This document shows, piece after piece, positions 18,271-26,400 of a stretch of DNA of 64,000 nucleotides. The position numbers were made by a program, and so were the translations under genes. The DNA lies in contig NZ_QDFV01000001.1 in the NCBI RefSeq assembly GCF_003075395.1, positions 467,328 to 531,327 on the forward strand, given 5' to 3'. Positions within the stretch are counted from its first letter, which is position 1. Every line of letters begins with the position of its first letter. The notes under the pieces were generated by a model, which was given only the letters and a program-made list of their open reading frames with translations, was not told the DNA's origin and did not search any database. The stretch comes from Microbacterium sp. TPD7012. Lineage in GTDB: Bacteria; Actinomycetota; Actinomycetes; Actinomycetales; Microbacteriaceae.

Positions 18271-18843
18271 ATGACCGACGCTCGCACCGGGGTCGAACCC
18301 CGCTGGCACGTTCTCGGCTCGCTTCCGTTCGCGGCCGCCGCACTCGTTCTCGTGAACGGGCTCTACATCTTCCTCGTCGCCCTGGGCAACATCACCGACT
18401 ACGGCACGAACTTCGATTTCGTGCAGCACGTCCTGGCCATGGACACCACCAACTTCGGGCAGGATGCCGGCAAGGGCCTGGATCCCGATGTGATGTGGCG
18501 GGCCATCACCGACCCGGTGGTGTGGAACATCGCGTACATCGGCGTGATCGTCTGGGAGTCGGCCAGTGCCATCGTCCTGATCACCGCGGTCGTGTTCTTC
18601 GTCCGCGGATTCTTCGGCCACGGGTTCCATGCCGCGCGGGTGTGGTCGTCCGTCGGACTGGTCATGATCATCCTGCTGTTCGTCGGCGGCTTCATCTCGA
18701 TCGGCGGAGAGTGGTTCCAGATGTGGCGCTCGACTGCCTGGAACGGTCTCGATCCCGCCTTCCGGAACGCCGTGATCGCGGCCATCGGGCTGGTGCTGAT
18801 CCATCTGCCGTCACCGCGGTGGGAGACCGGTGCTGCCGCCTGA
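18271..18843 (+). CDS. DUF2165-family membrane protein
   Basis: A 190-residue integral membrane protein with four predicted helices, beginning with LPFAAAALVLVNGLYIFLVAL. It matches the DUF2165 pattern: a short basic N-terminus, the loop NFDFVQHVLAMDTTNF after the first helix, a following W-rich segment, and a conserved FISIGGEWFQMWRS stretch before the last helix. Function is unknown. It has its own leaderless-type -10 box and is convergent with the serine hydrolase gene, from which it is separated by 11 nt containing a small hairpin. Confidence 0.8.
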   Translation: MTDARTGVEPRWHVLGSLPFAAAALVLVNGLYIFLVALGNITDYGTNFDFVQHVLAMDTTNFGQDAGKGLDPDVMWRAITDPVVWNIAYIGVIVWESASAIVLITAVVFFVRGFFGHGFHAARVWSSVGLVMIILLFVGGFISIGGEWFQMWRSTAWNGLDPAFRNAVIAAIGLVLIHLPSPRWETGAAA

Positions 18844-18845
18844 GT

Positions 18846-18866
18846 GACCCCTCGTCAGAGGGTGTC
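18846..18866. terminator. small hairpin between convergent genes
   Basis: CCCTC, loop GTCA, GAGGG, with additional GAC/GTC pairing outside a bulge, lies over the stop codon of the minus-strand hydrolase gene. It may act as a weak terminator in both directions. Confidence 0.4.
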
Positions 18867-19955
18867 TGCGAACAGCTCCATGACGGCTTCGCCCATCTCG
18901 ACCTGTGTGAGCACGATCTGGAAGGACCCGTCGGGGTCGATGGAGAAGTCGGTGCCCTGGCCACCGGACCAGCCGTAGCGTCCGGCGTGATCGCCCTCCG
19001 TGACGACGGCGACGCCGAAGCCCCAGCCGGTCGCGTTCCAGAACCCGGGGAAGAAGCTGTCCTCCGCCTTCGCCGCGTCGGGCACCTGATCCGTGCGCAG
19101 CAGCTCGAGCAGCTGCGGCTCGAGGAACACCTCACCGCCGTGGACACCGCCGGCGGCGAGCATCCGCGCGAATGCCGCATAGTCGGATGCCGTGGACACG
19201 AGCTCCGAATGGCTCAGGTCGAACGGGGCCGGGGCGACGGAGAACCCGCCGGCCGCGGGTTCGATCTCCACCAGCGCGCCGCTCTCGTCGTGGCGATACG
19301 CGGCAGGCAGCCGATGCGCCTGCTCGATCGGCACGGTGTACCCGGTGTCGACCATGCCGAGCGGCGCGAACAGGTCGGCGCGAAGGTGATCCTCGAGTGA
19401 CCCGTCGACCAGGCGGGAGAGCAGGATGCCGAGGATCCCGAAGGAGTGGTGGTAGCGCCATCCGGTCCCCGGCTGGAAGGCGAGCGGCAGGTCGGCGAGG
19501 GCGTCCAACCATTCCTGCGCACCGAGGGCGACGGGTTCCTGGCCGGCCTGTGTCCGGTTGGCGATCATCGCATCCTGCAACGGGCACGGCGCCGTCATCA
19601 TGCCGTACCCCGACATGTTCGTCAGCAGATCCCGCACCATGATCGGCGACTCCGCCGGCTCGACATCATCGAGTGGCGAATCGGGCGTGCGCAGCACTTG
19701 ACGATCCGCGAACTCCGGGAGCCATCGCTCGATCGGGTCGTCGAGACCGAGGCGCCCGTCCTGCACGAGGCGCAGTGCGGCGACCGCCAGGACCGGCTTC
19801 GTCATCGACTGGATGCGCACGATCGCATCGGCCGGCAGATCACCCGCCGTGAAGACCTCGTCCGGTCCGTCGGCGCTGCCGCGAACGACGACGATTCCCG
19901 GGGCCGTACCGCGCGAGACATGGTCTTCGAGAACAGAGAGCAGAGGCTTCGTCAT
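18855..19955 (-). CDS. serine hydrolase, beta-lactamase class C / EstB family
   Basis: A 366-residue protein of the class C beta-lactamase fold used by esterases and D-aminopeptidases as well as lactamases. The nucleophile motif S-x-x-K is seen in IQSMTKPV near residue 50. The second motif (YxN in true lactamases) appears to be replaced by RYHHSFG, and GWSGGQGTDF takes the place of the KTG box. No signal peptide is visible, which argues against a periplasmic or secreted lactamase and for a cytoplasmic esterase or transesterase. Divergent from the alpha/beta hydrolase gene at 20091. Substrate unknown. Confidence 0.82.
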   Translation of the reverse strand: MTKPLLSVLEDHVSRGTAPGIVVVRGSADGPDEVFTAGDLPADAIVRIQSMTKPVLAVAALRLVQDGRLGLDDPIERWLPEFADRQVLRTPDSPLDDVEPAESPIMVRDLLTNMSGYGMMTAPCPLQDAMIANRTQAGQEPVALGAQEWLDALADLPLAFQPGTGWRYHHSFGILGILLSRLVDGSLEDHLRADLFAPLGMVDTGYTVPIEQAHRLPAAYRHDESGALVEIEPAAGGFSVAPAPFDLSHSELVSTASDYAAFARMLAAGGVHGGEVFLEPQLLELLRTDQVPDAAKAEDSFFPGFWNATGWGFGVAVVTEGDHAGRYGWSGGQGTDFSIDPDGSFQIVLTQVEMGEAVMELFADTL

Positions 19956-20090
19956 GCCCTCGATTGAAACACGGTGCGCGTCGCGAGCGAATCACCCGCC
20001 AGACGGACTCCGCCGTGCGACCGGAGACAGATGCGGGTTCGGCCTCCCGCCGGACGCGTGCGATCCGCGACTCTCGTAGCGTCGATCGAC

Positions 20091-21395
20091 GTGACCACCT
20101 CTGAACACCACCGCACACGCCCCTCCGTCCGCATCGCCCGAAGATTCTTCGGCGTCCTGATCGTCGCGATCGGGTGCCTGGTCGCGGTGGTCGCCGGCGC
20201 GTTCGCGATCCTGCTCGTGGCCGCCGAGCTCCCGTCCGCCGTGCTCTTCCTCGGGGCCGGGCTCGTGGTCGCCTTCGTCGTCGCCCTGCTGATCGGTCGC
20301 GCAGGATCAGCCGTCGCAGGGCGCGGGTGGCGGCCGGCTCTGATCGTGAGCGTCGCATGGTCGGCCGCTCTGGCGCTTCTCTTCGGCCTCACCTTCCTGC
20401 AGCCGTTCCCCGTGCAGCCATCGGCGCCGATTCCCGCAGGTGTCGCGTTCTGGGAACTGCCCGACGGCAGTCGACTGGCGTACACCACGAGCCCCGCGAC
20501 CGGTCCGACGAAGCCGGTGCCGGTCGTCTTCCTGCACGGCGGCCCCGGCACCCCCAGCGAGGGCCTGCCCTACGGCACCGCCGAACTGAACGCGGCGGGC
20601 TACGACGTGTACAGCTACGACCAGATCGGCGCGGGTCGCTCCACCAGGCTGAGCGACGTCACCGGCTACACGGTCGAACGCAACGTCGCCGATCTCGAAG
20701 CGGTGCGAGAGCTGATCGGCGCCGAACGGCTGATCGTGATCGGGCAGTCCTGGGGCGGCTCCTTGGCGGCGCAGTACCTGGCCGCGCATCCGGATCGGGT
20801 GGACAAGGTCGTCTTCACCTCGCCGGGCGAGATCTGGCCGGCCGCGCACCCCGACACGGATGTGGATCCGTGGGGCGAGCTCACCGGGGCCGACCGCGAG
20901 CGGTACGACGAGCTCACCTCGGATCCGCGATTCCTGCTGCAGTCGGTCCTGCTGGAGAACAACCCTCAGGCTTCGCATTCTCTGATCGGCGATGCGGAGG
21001 CCGATTCGCGGTTGCACGAGATCGCCGTCACCGGACGCCATCTGGCGAGCTGCCCCGGAGGGCCGCCCGGCGACGGCGAGGTCCACCAGAACCCGCAGGG
21101 CTTCTACACGAACCAGATGACGAACGCCGACTTCGAGACGGTGCCCGATCCGCGCCCGGCTCTGCGGAACCTGGACACCCCCGCCCTGGTCCTCCGGGCG
21201 GAATGCGACTACGTGCCGTGGGTCGATACCCGGGACTACCGGGATGCTCTGCCGGCCTCGACGCTGGTCTACCTGCCCGGCGCCGGGCACGGCATCACCG
21301 ATCAGGCCGGCCCCGCATACCTGGAGGCGATCCTGGGGTTCCTCGCGGGCGACCAGCTCCGCGGCTATGACGGAGAGGAGGACCCGTCACGCTGA
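20091..21395 (+). CDS. membrane-anchored alpha/beta hydrolase, proline iminopeptidase-like
   Basis: A 434-residue protein with two to three membrane helices in the first 110 residues (FFGVLIVAIGCLVAVVAGAF and following) and an extracytoplasmic alpha/beta hydrolase domain. The oxyanion motif HGGPG, nucleophile elbow GQSWGG and C-terminal GAGHG place it with S33 prolyl iminopeptidases. The GTG at 20091 is chosen over the longer frame because protein-like sequence begins there and a -10-like TAGCGT lies 8 nt upstream, giving a leaderless start. The 3' end overlaps the restored reading frame of the convergent response regulator by 31 nt. Confidence 0.75.
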   Translation: MTTSEHHRTRPSVRIARRFFGVLIVAIGCLVAVVAGAFAILLVAAELPSAVLFLGAGLVVAFVVALLIGRAGSAVAGRGWRPALIVSVAWSAALALLFGLTFLQPFPVQPSAPIPAGVAFWELPDGSRLAYTTSPATGPTKPVPVVFLHGGPGTPSEGLPYGTAELNAAGYDVYSYDQIGAGRSTRLSDVTGYTVERNVADLEAVRELIGAERLIVIGQSWGGSLAAQYLAAHPDRVDKVVFTSPGEIWPAAHPDTDVDPWGELTGADRERYDELTSDPRFLLQSVLLENNPQASHSLIGDAEADSRLHEIAVTGRHLASCPGGPPGDGEVHQNPQGFYTNQMTNADFETVPDPRPALRNLDTPALVLRAECDYVPWVDTRDYRDALPASTLVYLPGAGHGITDQAGPAYLEAILGFLAGDQLRGYDGEEDPSR

Positions 21396-22071
21396 TCGCG
21401 GACGACAGGGCGAGGCGGCCCCGCCATCCCGGTCTCGTAGGCGATGATCACCAGCTGCGCTCGATCTCGGGCACCCAGCTTGGTCAGGGCTCGACTGACA
21501 TGAGTCTTGACCGTGCCGTGGCTGATGTGGAGCTCGGCGGCGATCTCGCATTGTTCCGGCCCTGCGCGACGAGCAGCAGCACGTCGCGCTCGCGTTCTGT
21601 CAGATCCGCCAACCGGGGTTCCGTCGCCGGATCGGGTCGGGTGTCAGCGGGCGACCACGTCTCGGCGATCCGGCGAGCGATCGCCGGGGCCAGCAGCGCG
21701 TCGCCGGCGACCACGGTGCGGATGGCCTGCACGAGCGCCGGGGCCTCGAAGTCCTTCAGCAGGTAGCCGCTCGCGCCGTGCTTGAGAGCGGTCGATACCG
21801 AGTCGTCGGAGTCGTAGCTTGTCAGCACAACGATCCTGGTGTGCGCCAGCTCCGGGTCGGCGGTGATGGCGCGCGTGGCCGAGAGACCGTCTCCGCCGGG
21901 CATCCTGATGTCCATGAGCACAACGTCGGGTCGCAGCTCACGGCTCTTCGTCACGGCGCTCGGACCGTCTCCCGCCTCGCCGACGACGCGCAGATCGTGC
22001 TCGGAATCGATCAGCGCCCGCAGGCCCGCTCTGGCCAGCTGATGGTCGTCGACGATCAGCACCGTGATCAT
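21365..22071 (-). pseudogene. NarL/LuxR-type response regulator, frameshifted in the DNA-binding domain
   Basis: The receiver domain is intact: VLIVDDHQLARAGL, phospho-acceptor Asp in VLMDIRMPGGDG, Thr/Ser in VVLTSYD and Lys in YLLKDFEAP. The LuxR helix-turn-helix begins normally (LADLTERERDVLLLVAQGRNN). The frame is then lost near 21546, and translation ends in an unrelated tail at 21484 (195 residues). In the next frame the expected recognition helix continues without a stop (EIAAELHISHGTVKTHV) to a TAG at 21365-21367. Adding one base near 21546-21548 gives a normal protein of about 235 residues. The defect is a single-base loss or a sequencing error. The gene is the partner of the histidine kinase upstream (4-nt overlap). 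Confidence 0.85.
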
Positions 22072-23174
22072 GGAACCGCCTCGGTCGGGACGCTCGCGCG
22101 CACGCGGAAGCCGCGCTGAGCCGCGGTGTCGATCTCGAGTCGGCCGCCGATCAGGGCCAGCCGCTCGCGCATGCCGCGTAGACCGTAGCCCTCTGCGAGG
22201 TCATCGGATGCGCCCACGCCGTCATCTGCGACCGTCACCGCGATCTCGGCCGGCTGCCACGCGAGCTCGACGGTGACGAGGGAGGCCCGCGCGTGCCGAC
22301 GCACGTTCGTCAGGGCCTCCTGAACGACCCGGTACAGCGCCGGGCCGATCGACGAATCGACGACGCGGGGCTCGCCGCTGATCGCGAACGAGGCCGCGCA
22401 CGCCTCGCTCCGGGCTGCCGAGACGAGGTCCGCGAGGTCCTCGAGGCCCGCCAGGCGGTCGCTCGCCTGATCGGACGCACGCATGACTCCGAGCATCTCG
22501 CGGATGCTGCGCGAGGTGCTCGTGCTGGCGCTGCGGATCCTCAGCAGCGCGTCGCGCGCCGCGTCCGGGTCGCTGTCGAAGAGGTGCGCACCGATGGTCG
22601 CCTGCATCGAGACCGTCTCGACCGACTGCGCGATCACGTCGTGAAGATCGCGTGCGATCGCCAGTCGTTCGGCCGCGAGCTCGCGTTCGATCTCCCGCGC
22701 GCGCTCGAGCCGCAGGTTCGCCGCGCGAACCGCCAGGTACGAGCGGCGCAGCCCGATCGCACGACCGATCGTGAAGGCGAGCGCCAGCCAGCCGACGGTG
22801 AGCACGGACCCGCCCACGTCCTCCGCCTGCCACGCTCCGACGATGAGTGAAGGCAGGATCGCTGCGGTGACCACGAGCACGGGGCGCCGGCCGTCGGCAG
22901 AGGAACCCGCCGTGCCGATCGCGAGCGCGAAGGCGAGGAGGAAAGGTCCGTCGAGCAGCGATGAGGTCGGGAGCAGCTGGCCGGTGAGTCCCACGGCGCC
23001 GATCACCGCGACGACCCGAAGCGGAGCGACGCTGCGCCACAGCAGCGGGGCACTGCACGCGGCCGCGAAAGCCGTGACAATCACCCACTCGGCCCCGGAC
23101 TGCGCCTGCCCGATCACGGTGCAGACGCCCGCCAGCCACACCGCCGCTGCGAGGCAGACATCGATGCGGGGCAT
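22068..23174 (-). CDS. two-component sensor histidine kinase, NarX/DesK-like (HisKA_3)
   Basis: A 368-residue membrane kinase. Four to five hydrophobic segments fill the first 150 residues, followed by a coiled-coil (LRLERAREIERELAAERLA), the phospho-accepting His in ARDLHDVIAQ, and the ATP-binding domain with N box EALTNVRRHA and G box VADDGVG. The ATG at 23174 is chosen because GAGGAG precedes it by about 8 nt; the frame opens 12 codons earlier. It should phosphorylate the response regulator gene that overlaps its stop, but that regulator is frameshifted. The stimulus is unknown; adjacent hydrolases do not point to one. Confidence 0.85.
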   Translation of the reverse strand: MPRIDVCLAAAVWLAGVCTVIGQAQSGAEWVIVTAFAAACSAPLLWRSVAPLRVVAVIGAVGLTGQLLPTSSLLDGPFLLAFALAIGTAGSSADGRRPVLVVTAAILPSLIVGAWQAEDVGGSVLTVGWLALAFTIGRAIGLRRSYLAVRAANLRLERAREIERELAAERLAIARDLHDVIAQSVETVSMQATIGAHLFDSDPDAARDALLRIRSASTSTSRSIREMLGVMRASDQASDRLAGLEDLADLVSAARSEACAASFAISGEPRVVDSSIGPALYRVVQEALTNVRRHARASLVTVELAWQPAEIAVTVADDGVGASDDLAEGYGLRGMRERLALIGGRLEIDTAAQRGFRVRASVPTEAVP

Positions 23175-23302
23175 GGACGGACTCCTCGGGCGTGCAGCGG
23201 ACGATCCCACCGTATCGATGATGATCCGGGAGCGCGTCGTACCAGAGACCTATCTGTCATCGGCACTTCGGACGGATTCGCCCGGTGCGGAAAGGACTCA
23301 CA

Positions 23303-23376
23303 TGGAGGGACTGACGGGAATCGAACCCGCGCTATCTGCTTGGGAAGCAGAAGTTCTGCCATTGAACTACAGTCCC
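23303..23376 (-). tRNA. tRNA-Gly (anticodon CCC)
   Basis: The minus strand folds into a 71-nt cloverleaf plus an encoded CCA (23303-23305). The acceptor stem is GGGACTG paired with CAGTCCC, the T arm contains GGTTCGATTCC, and the anticodon stem TCTGC/GCAGA encloses TTCCCAA, giving anticodon CCC for GGG codons. The D arm carries TAGTTCAATGG. Confidence 0.93.
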
Positions 23377-23405
23377 GAACCCGTTCCGAGGAGCGGGTGA
23401 ACGCA

Positions 23406-23433
23406 AGCCTACCTGCCCGCCGCCGGATGGCAA
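23406..23433 (-). promoter_or_regulatory. promoter of tRNA-Gly
   Basis: Minus-strand -35 TTGCCA (23428-23433), a 16-nt spacer and -10 TAGGCT (23406-23411) lie 29 nt before the mature 5' end of the tRNA. Confidence 0.5.
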
Positions 23434-23439
23434 AAGCAT

Positions 23440-23473
23440 GGGGCCACCGCGGATGCTGTTCCACGATGGCCCC
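23440..23473 (-). terminator. terminator of the galactanase gene
   Basis: GGGGCCA and TGGCCCC form a 7-bp stem. On the minus strand it is followed by ATGCTTTTG, a short U-run. It lies 15 nt after the stop of the large glycosidase gene and just before the tRNA promoter. Confidence 0.6.
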
Positions 23474-23487
23474 GTTGCGTCAACCGA

Positions 23488-26400
23488 TCAGCGGCGCCAG
23501 CGTCGCCGTCCGGCGAAGGCGAGTCCGCCGCCCACGAGCAGGAGGGCCGCCAGGGCCAGAGTCACGGTGAGCGCGTTGCCGTCCAGCCCGGTCGCCGCGA
23601 GTCCGCCTCCGCCGCTCGTGCCGCTGGAGGCTCCGCCGTTTCCGCCGGTGCCGGTTCCCGGTCCGGTGCCGGGGTCCGCCGCCCGCACGGTCAGTGCGGC
23701 GCGGAACTCCGAGCCGTCGGCCCGTGTCATCACGACGTGGTGCTGGCCCGCCGGAACGCTCGTCGGCACACTCCACGTCAGCGACGCTGCTCCGGCCGCG
23801 TCGGCCGTCACCGTGCCCATGTCCACCGGGTCGGAGTGCAGCGCGAACGACACGTCCTCCTCCTGCTCGAGTCCGGCGACCTCGACGGTGATGCTGTCGC
23901 CGGCGGTGACGGCATCCGCGGAGATCGCGATCTCGGGATCCGCCGGGGTCGTCGGCTCGTCGAGCGTCACCATGATCCAGCTCACCTGCACGTCGGCGTC
24001 GCGCGTCGGTGAGAGCACCAGCTCGATCTCGCCGGCATCGTCCACGGTGATGTCGCCGTAGCTGCGCGTCTCGTCGGCCGCGACGTAGTCGTGGTCCTCC
24101 TCGACGACGGTGCCGTTGACGCTCACCCGCGCGCCGCGGTCGTCCCACTGATCCCACGGATCCGCGTAGCCGACGTGCACGCTGTAGCTCCCGGGCTCGA
24201 GGTCGCCGAAGCGGTACGCGATGTCGCGCCCCTCGACGGCGTAGCGCAAGGTGGAGAACATGGTGCCGTCCGCGGACCCCGACGTCTTGCTGCCTTCGCT
24301 GATGTAGCCCCAGGATGCGCCGGTCTCGGCGTCCTCGCCGAACGCCTGGTCCGCACCGGTGTTCTGCATGTCGCTCACGCCCGCGGCTTCCCGCAGCGCC
24401 AGCCAGTCCGCCGTCTCCTGACCGCCGGCGTTCACCGCGTAGCGGAGCCCGTCGGGCACGACGGCGATCGTGCGGGTGAAGGTGCGCCCGCCGAACTCCG
24501 GGAGAGTGCCCGTCGCTGTCACGATGCCGGGCACGTCGAACGAACCGGAGAAGCTCCAGGTGACCGGCTGCTCGGTCGCGACGCCATTCCGGGTCACGTT
24601 CACGACCGGCACGTCGAAGCTGCCGCCGACCGGGATCGTCTCCGGAACCGCCGAGACATCCCACGCCGACCACTGGTCGAGCTGATCGAGAGTCCACTCG
24701 TCGTGCACCTCGACCGAGAGGGAGTCTCCGCCCTCGCCCATGCTGATCGGCAGCCACACCATCTGCGCGTTCTTCAGATCGGTGCCGCCGTTCCAGCGGT
24801 CGCCCATGTAGATGTACTTCCCGTGATCGGGATCGACCGGGATCACCGAGGAGGGCTGCGAGTTCCACGAATTGTTCTGCGCCCACCACGGGAACGGATC
24901 GCCCATCTCGGTCCACGCGCCCATGAGGTCGGTCGACGTCGCCCACCGCGACGGGTTGGGGCTCCACCCCGTCGTCCCGGACGTGATCAGGAAGTACCGC
25001 TCGTCGTGTTGGAAGATCGCCGGGGATTCCCGGGACTGGTTCACGAAGATGCGGTTGTAGTCCACCCCGAGCACGGCCTCGTCCGCGGGAGTCGCGAGGT
25101 CGGTGTACTCGTCGTTGAGCTTCGAGATGAACATGGTGGCGTTCTCCTCGCTCGAGTAGATGATGTACCCGGTCCCGTCGTCATCGACGAACAGGTTCAT
25201 GTCGCGCGCCATGCCGCGGTTGTTCGGGGCGTTGTTCGGCGGATCGGCATCCGCTGGCGCGTAGTTCAGCCGGTAGCTGTCGATGTAGCGGAAGGGGCCG
25301 AAGGGCGAATCCGCCACGGCGACACCCGCGTTGGCCTTCGCGTACTGCGCCGACGAGGTCGCGGAGGGACCGTCCATGTGGGCCCACATCACCCACTTGC
25401 CGGTGCTCTCGTTGTAGATGACCTTCGGACGCTCGATGATCGGCGGGGTCACGCCGTCGACCGGCACGGTGCCGAGGTCGCGGTACACGGCATCCTTCTG
25501 CTCCTGCGAGTAGTCGCCGTAGAGCGCCTCGAAGTACGGCTCGTCGAACTGCTCCTCCGATGCCAGGGCGCGAAGCGCGACGCCGCGGTCCTCCCAGTTG
25601 TAGAGGTCGTACGAGCTGTAGACGTGCACGCCCGGCGCCGAGTGGTAGCCGTTCGTGCGGTCCTCGCCGTAGAGGTAGTAGATCGTGCGGCCGTCGTCGT
25701 CCGTCGAGGGGACGACCTGACCGCCGTGGGCCTGGATGACCTCGCCGTTCGTGTCGAGCCACTCCTGGCCGGGGCGGAAGCTCGCGTACGGAGCGATCTC
25801 ATCGCGCGCCTCGTCGAGTCGCCACTGCTGGTTGGCGCCCCAGTTCGACTGCCAGACGCCGACGGAGGCGCCGACGGATGTCGAAGAGCCTCCGACGTCG
25901 AGCACCTTCCCGCGGCCGGCGTTGAGCAGGCTGAACGTCGTGCCGTTCGTCGTCGTCATCATCCACAGCGCCGAGGGGTCGGCGGATGCCGTGGCATCGT
26001 CGACGTCGCGGAGGACCGTGCTGTCGCCGTCGGCGACGAGCGTGCGACCGTCGGCGGCGCGCAGGGCGAAGCGGTCGCGCGACGTGCCGGGCTGGTCGTC
26101 GACGAGCGTCGCCGTCCAGGTCTGCGCGTCGATCAGCTCGGGTTCGCGGGCGCTGCCGAGCTGGGTGCTGTCGGCGACCACGGTGAGCGCGTGCCCGCTC
26201 TGCACGCCGGTGAGGGTGTAGGACTCGCCGTCGCGCAGGGTCGGTGCCTCGTCGGCGACACCCTCGACACCGGTGACCACGAACGTGGTCACCGACTTCG
26301 CGGGCACCGTCAGCGTCGCCGTGCCGTCGGCGGCCACGGACACCGCGCTGCCGGTGCGGAGCGCGTTCGCCTCGGGGTCGGATGCCGGGGACTCGGTCGT

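Noticed and set aside
18855..19955. True class C beta-lactamase conferring resistance
   Set aside because: No signal peptide, and the second and third active-site motifs differ from lactamases; an esterase-like role fits better.
21535..21560. Programmed ribosomal frameshift in the response regulator
   Set aside because: No slippery homopolymer or downstream structure is evident at the site; loss of one base or a sequencing error is simpler.
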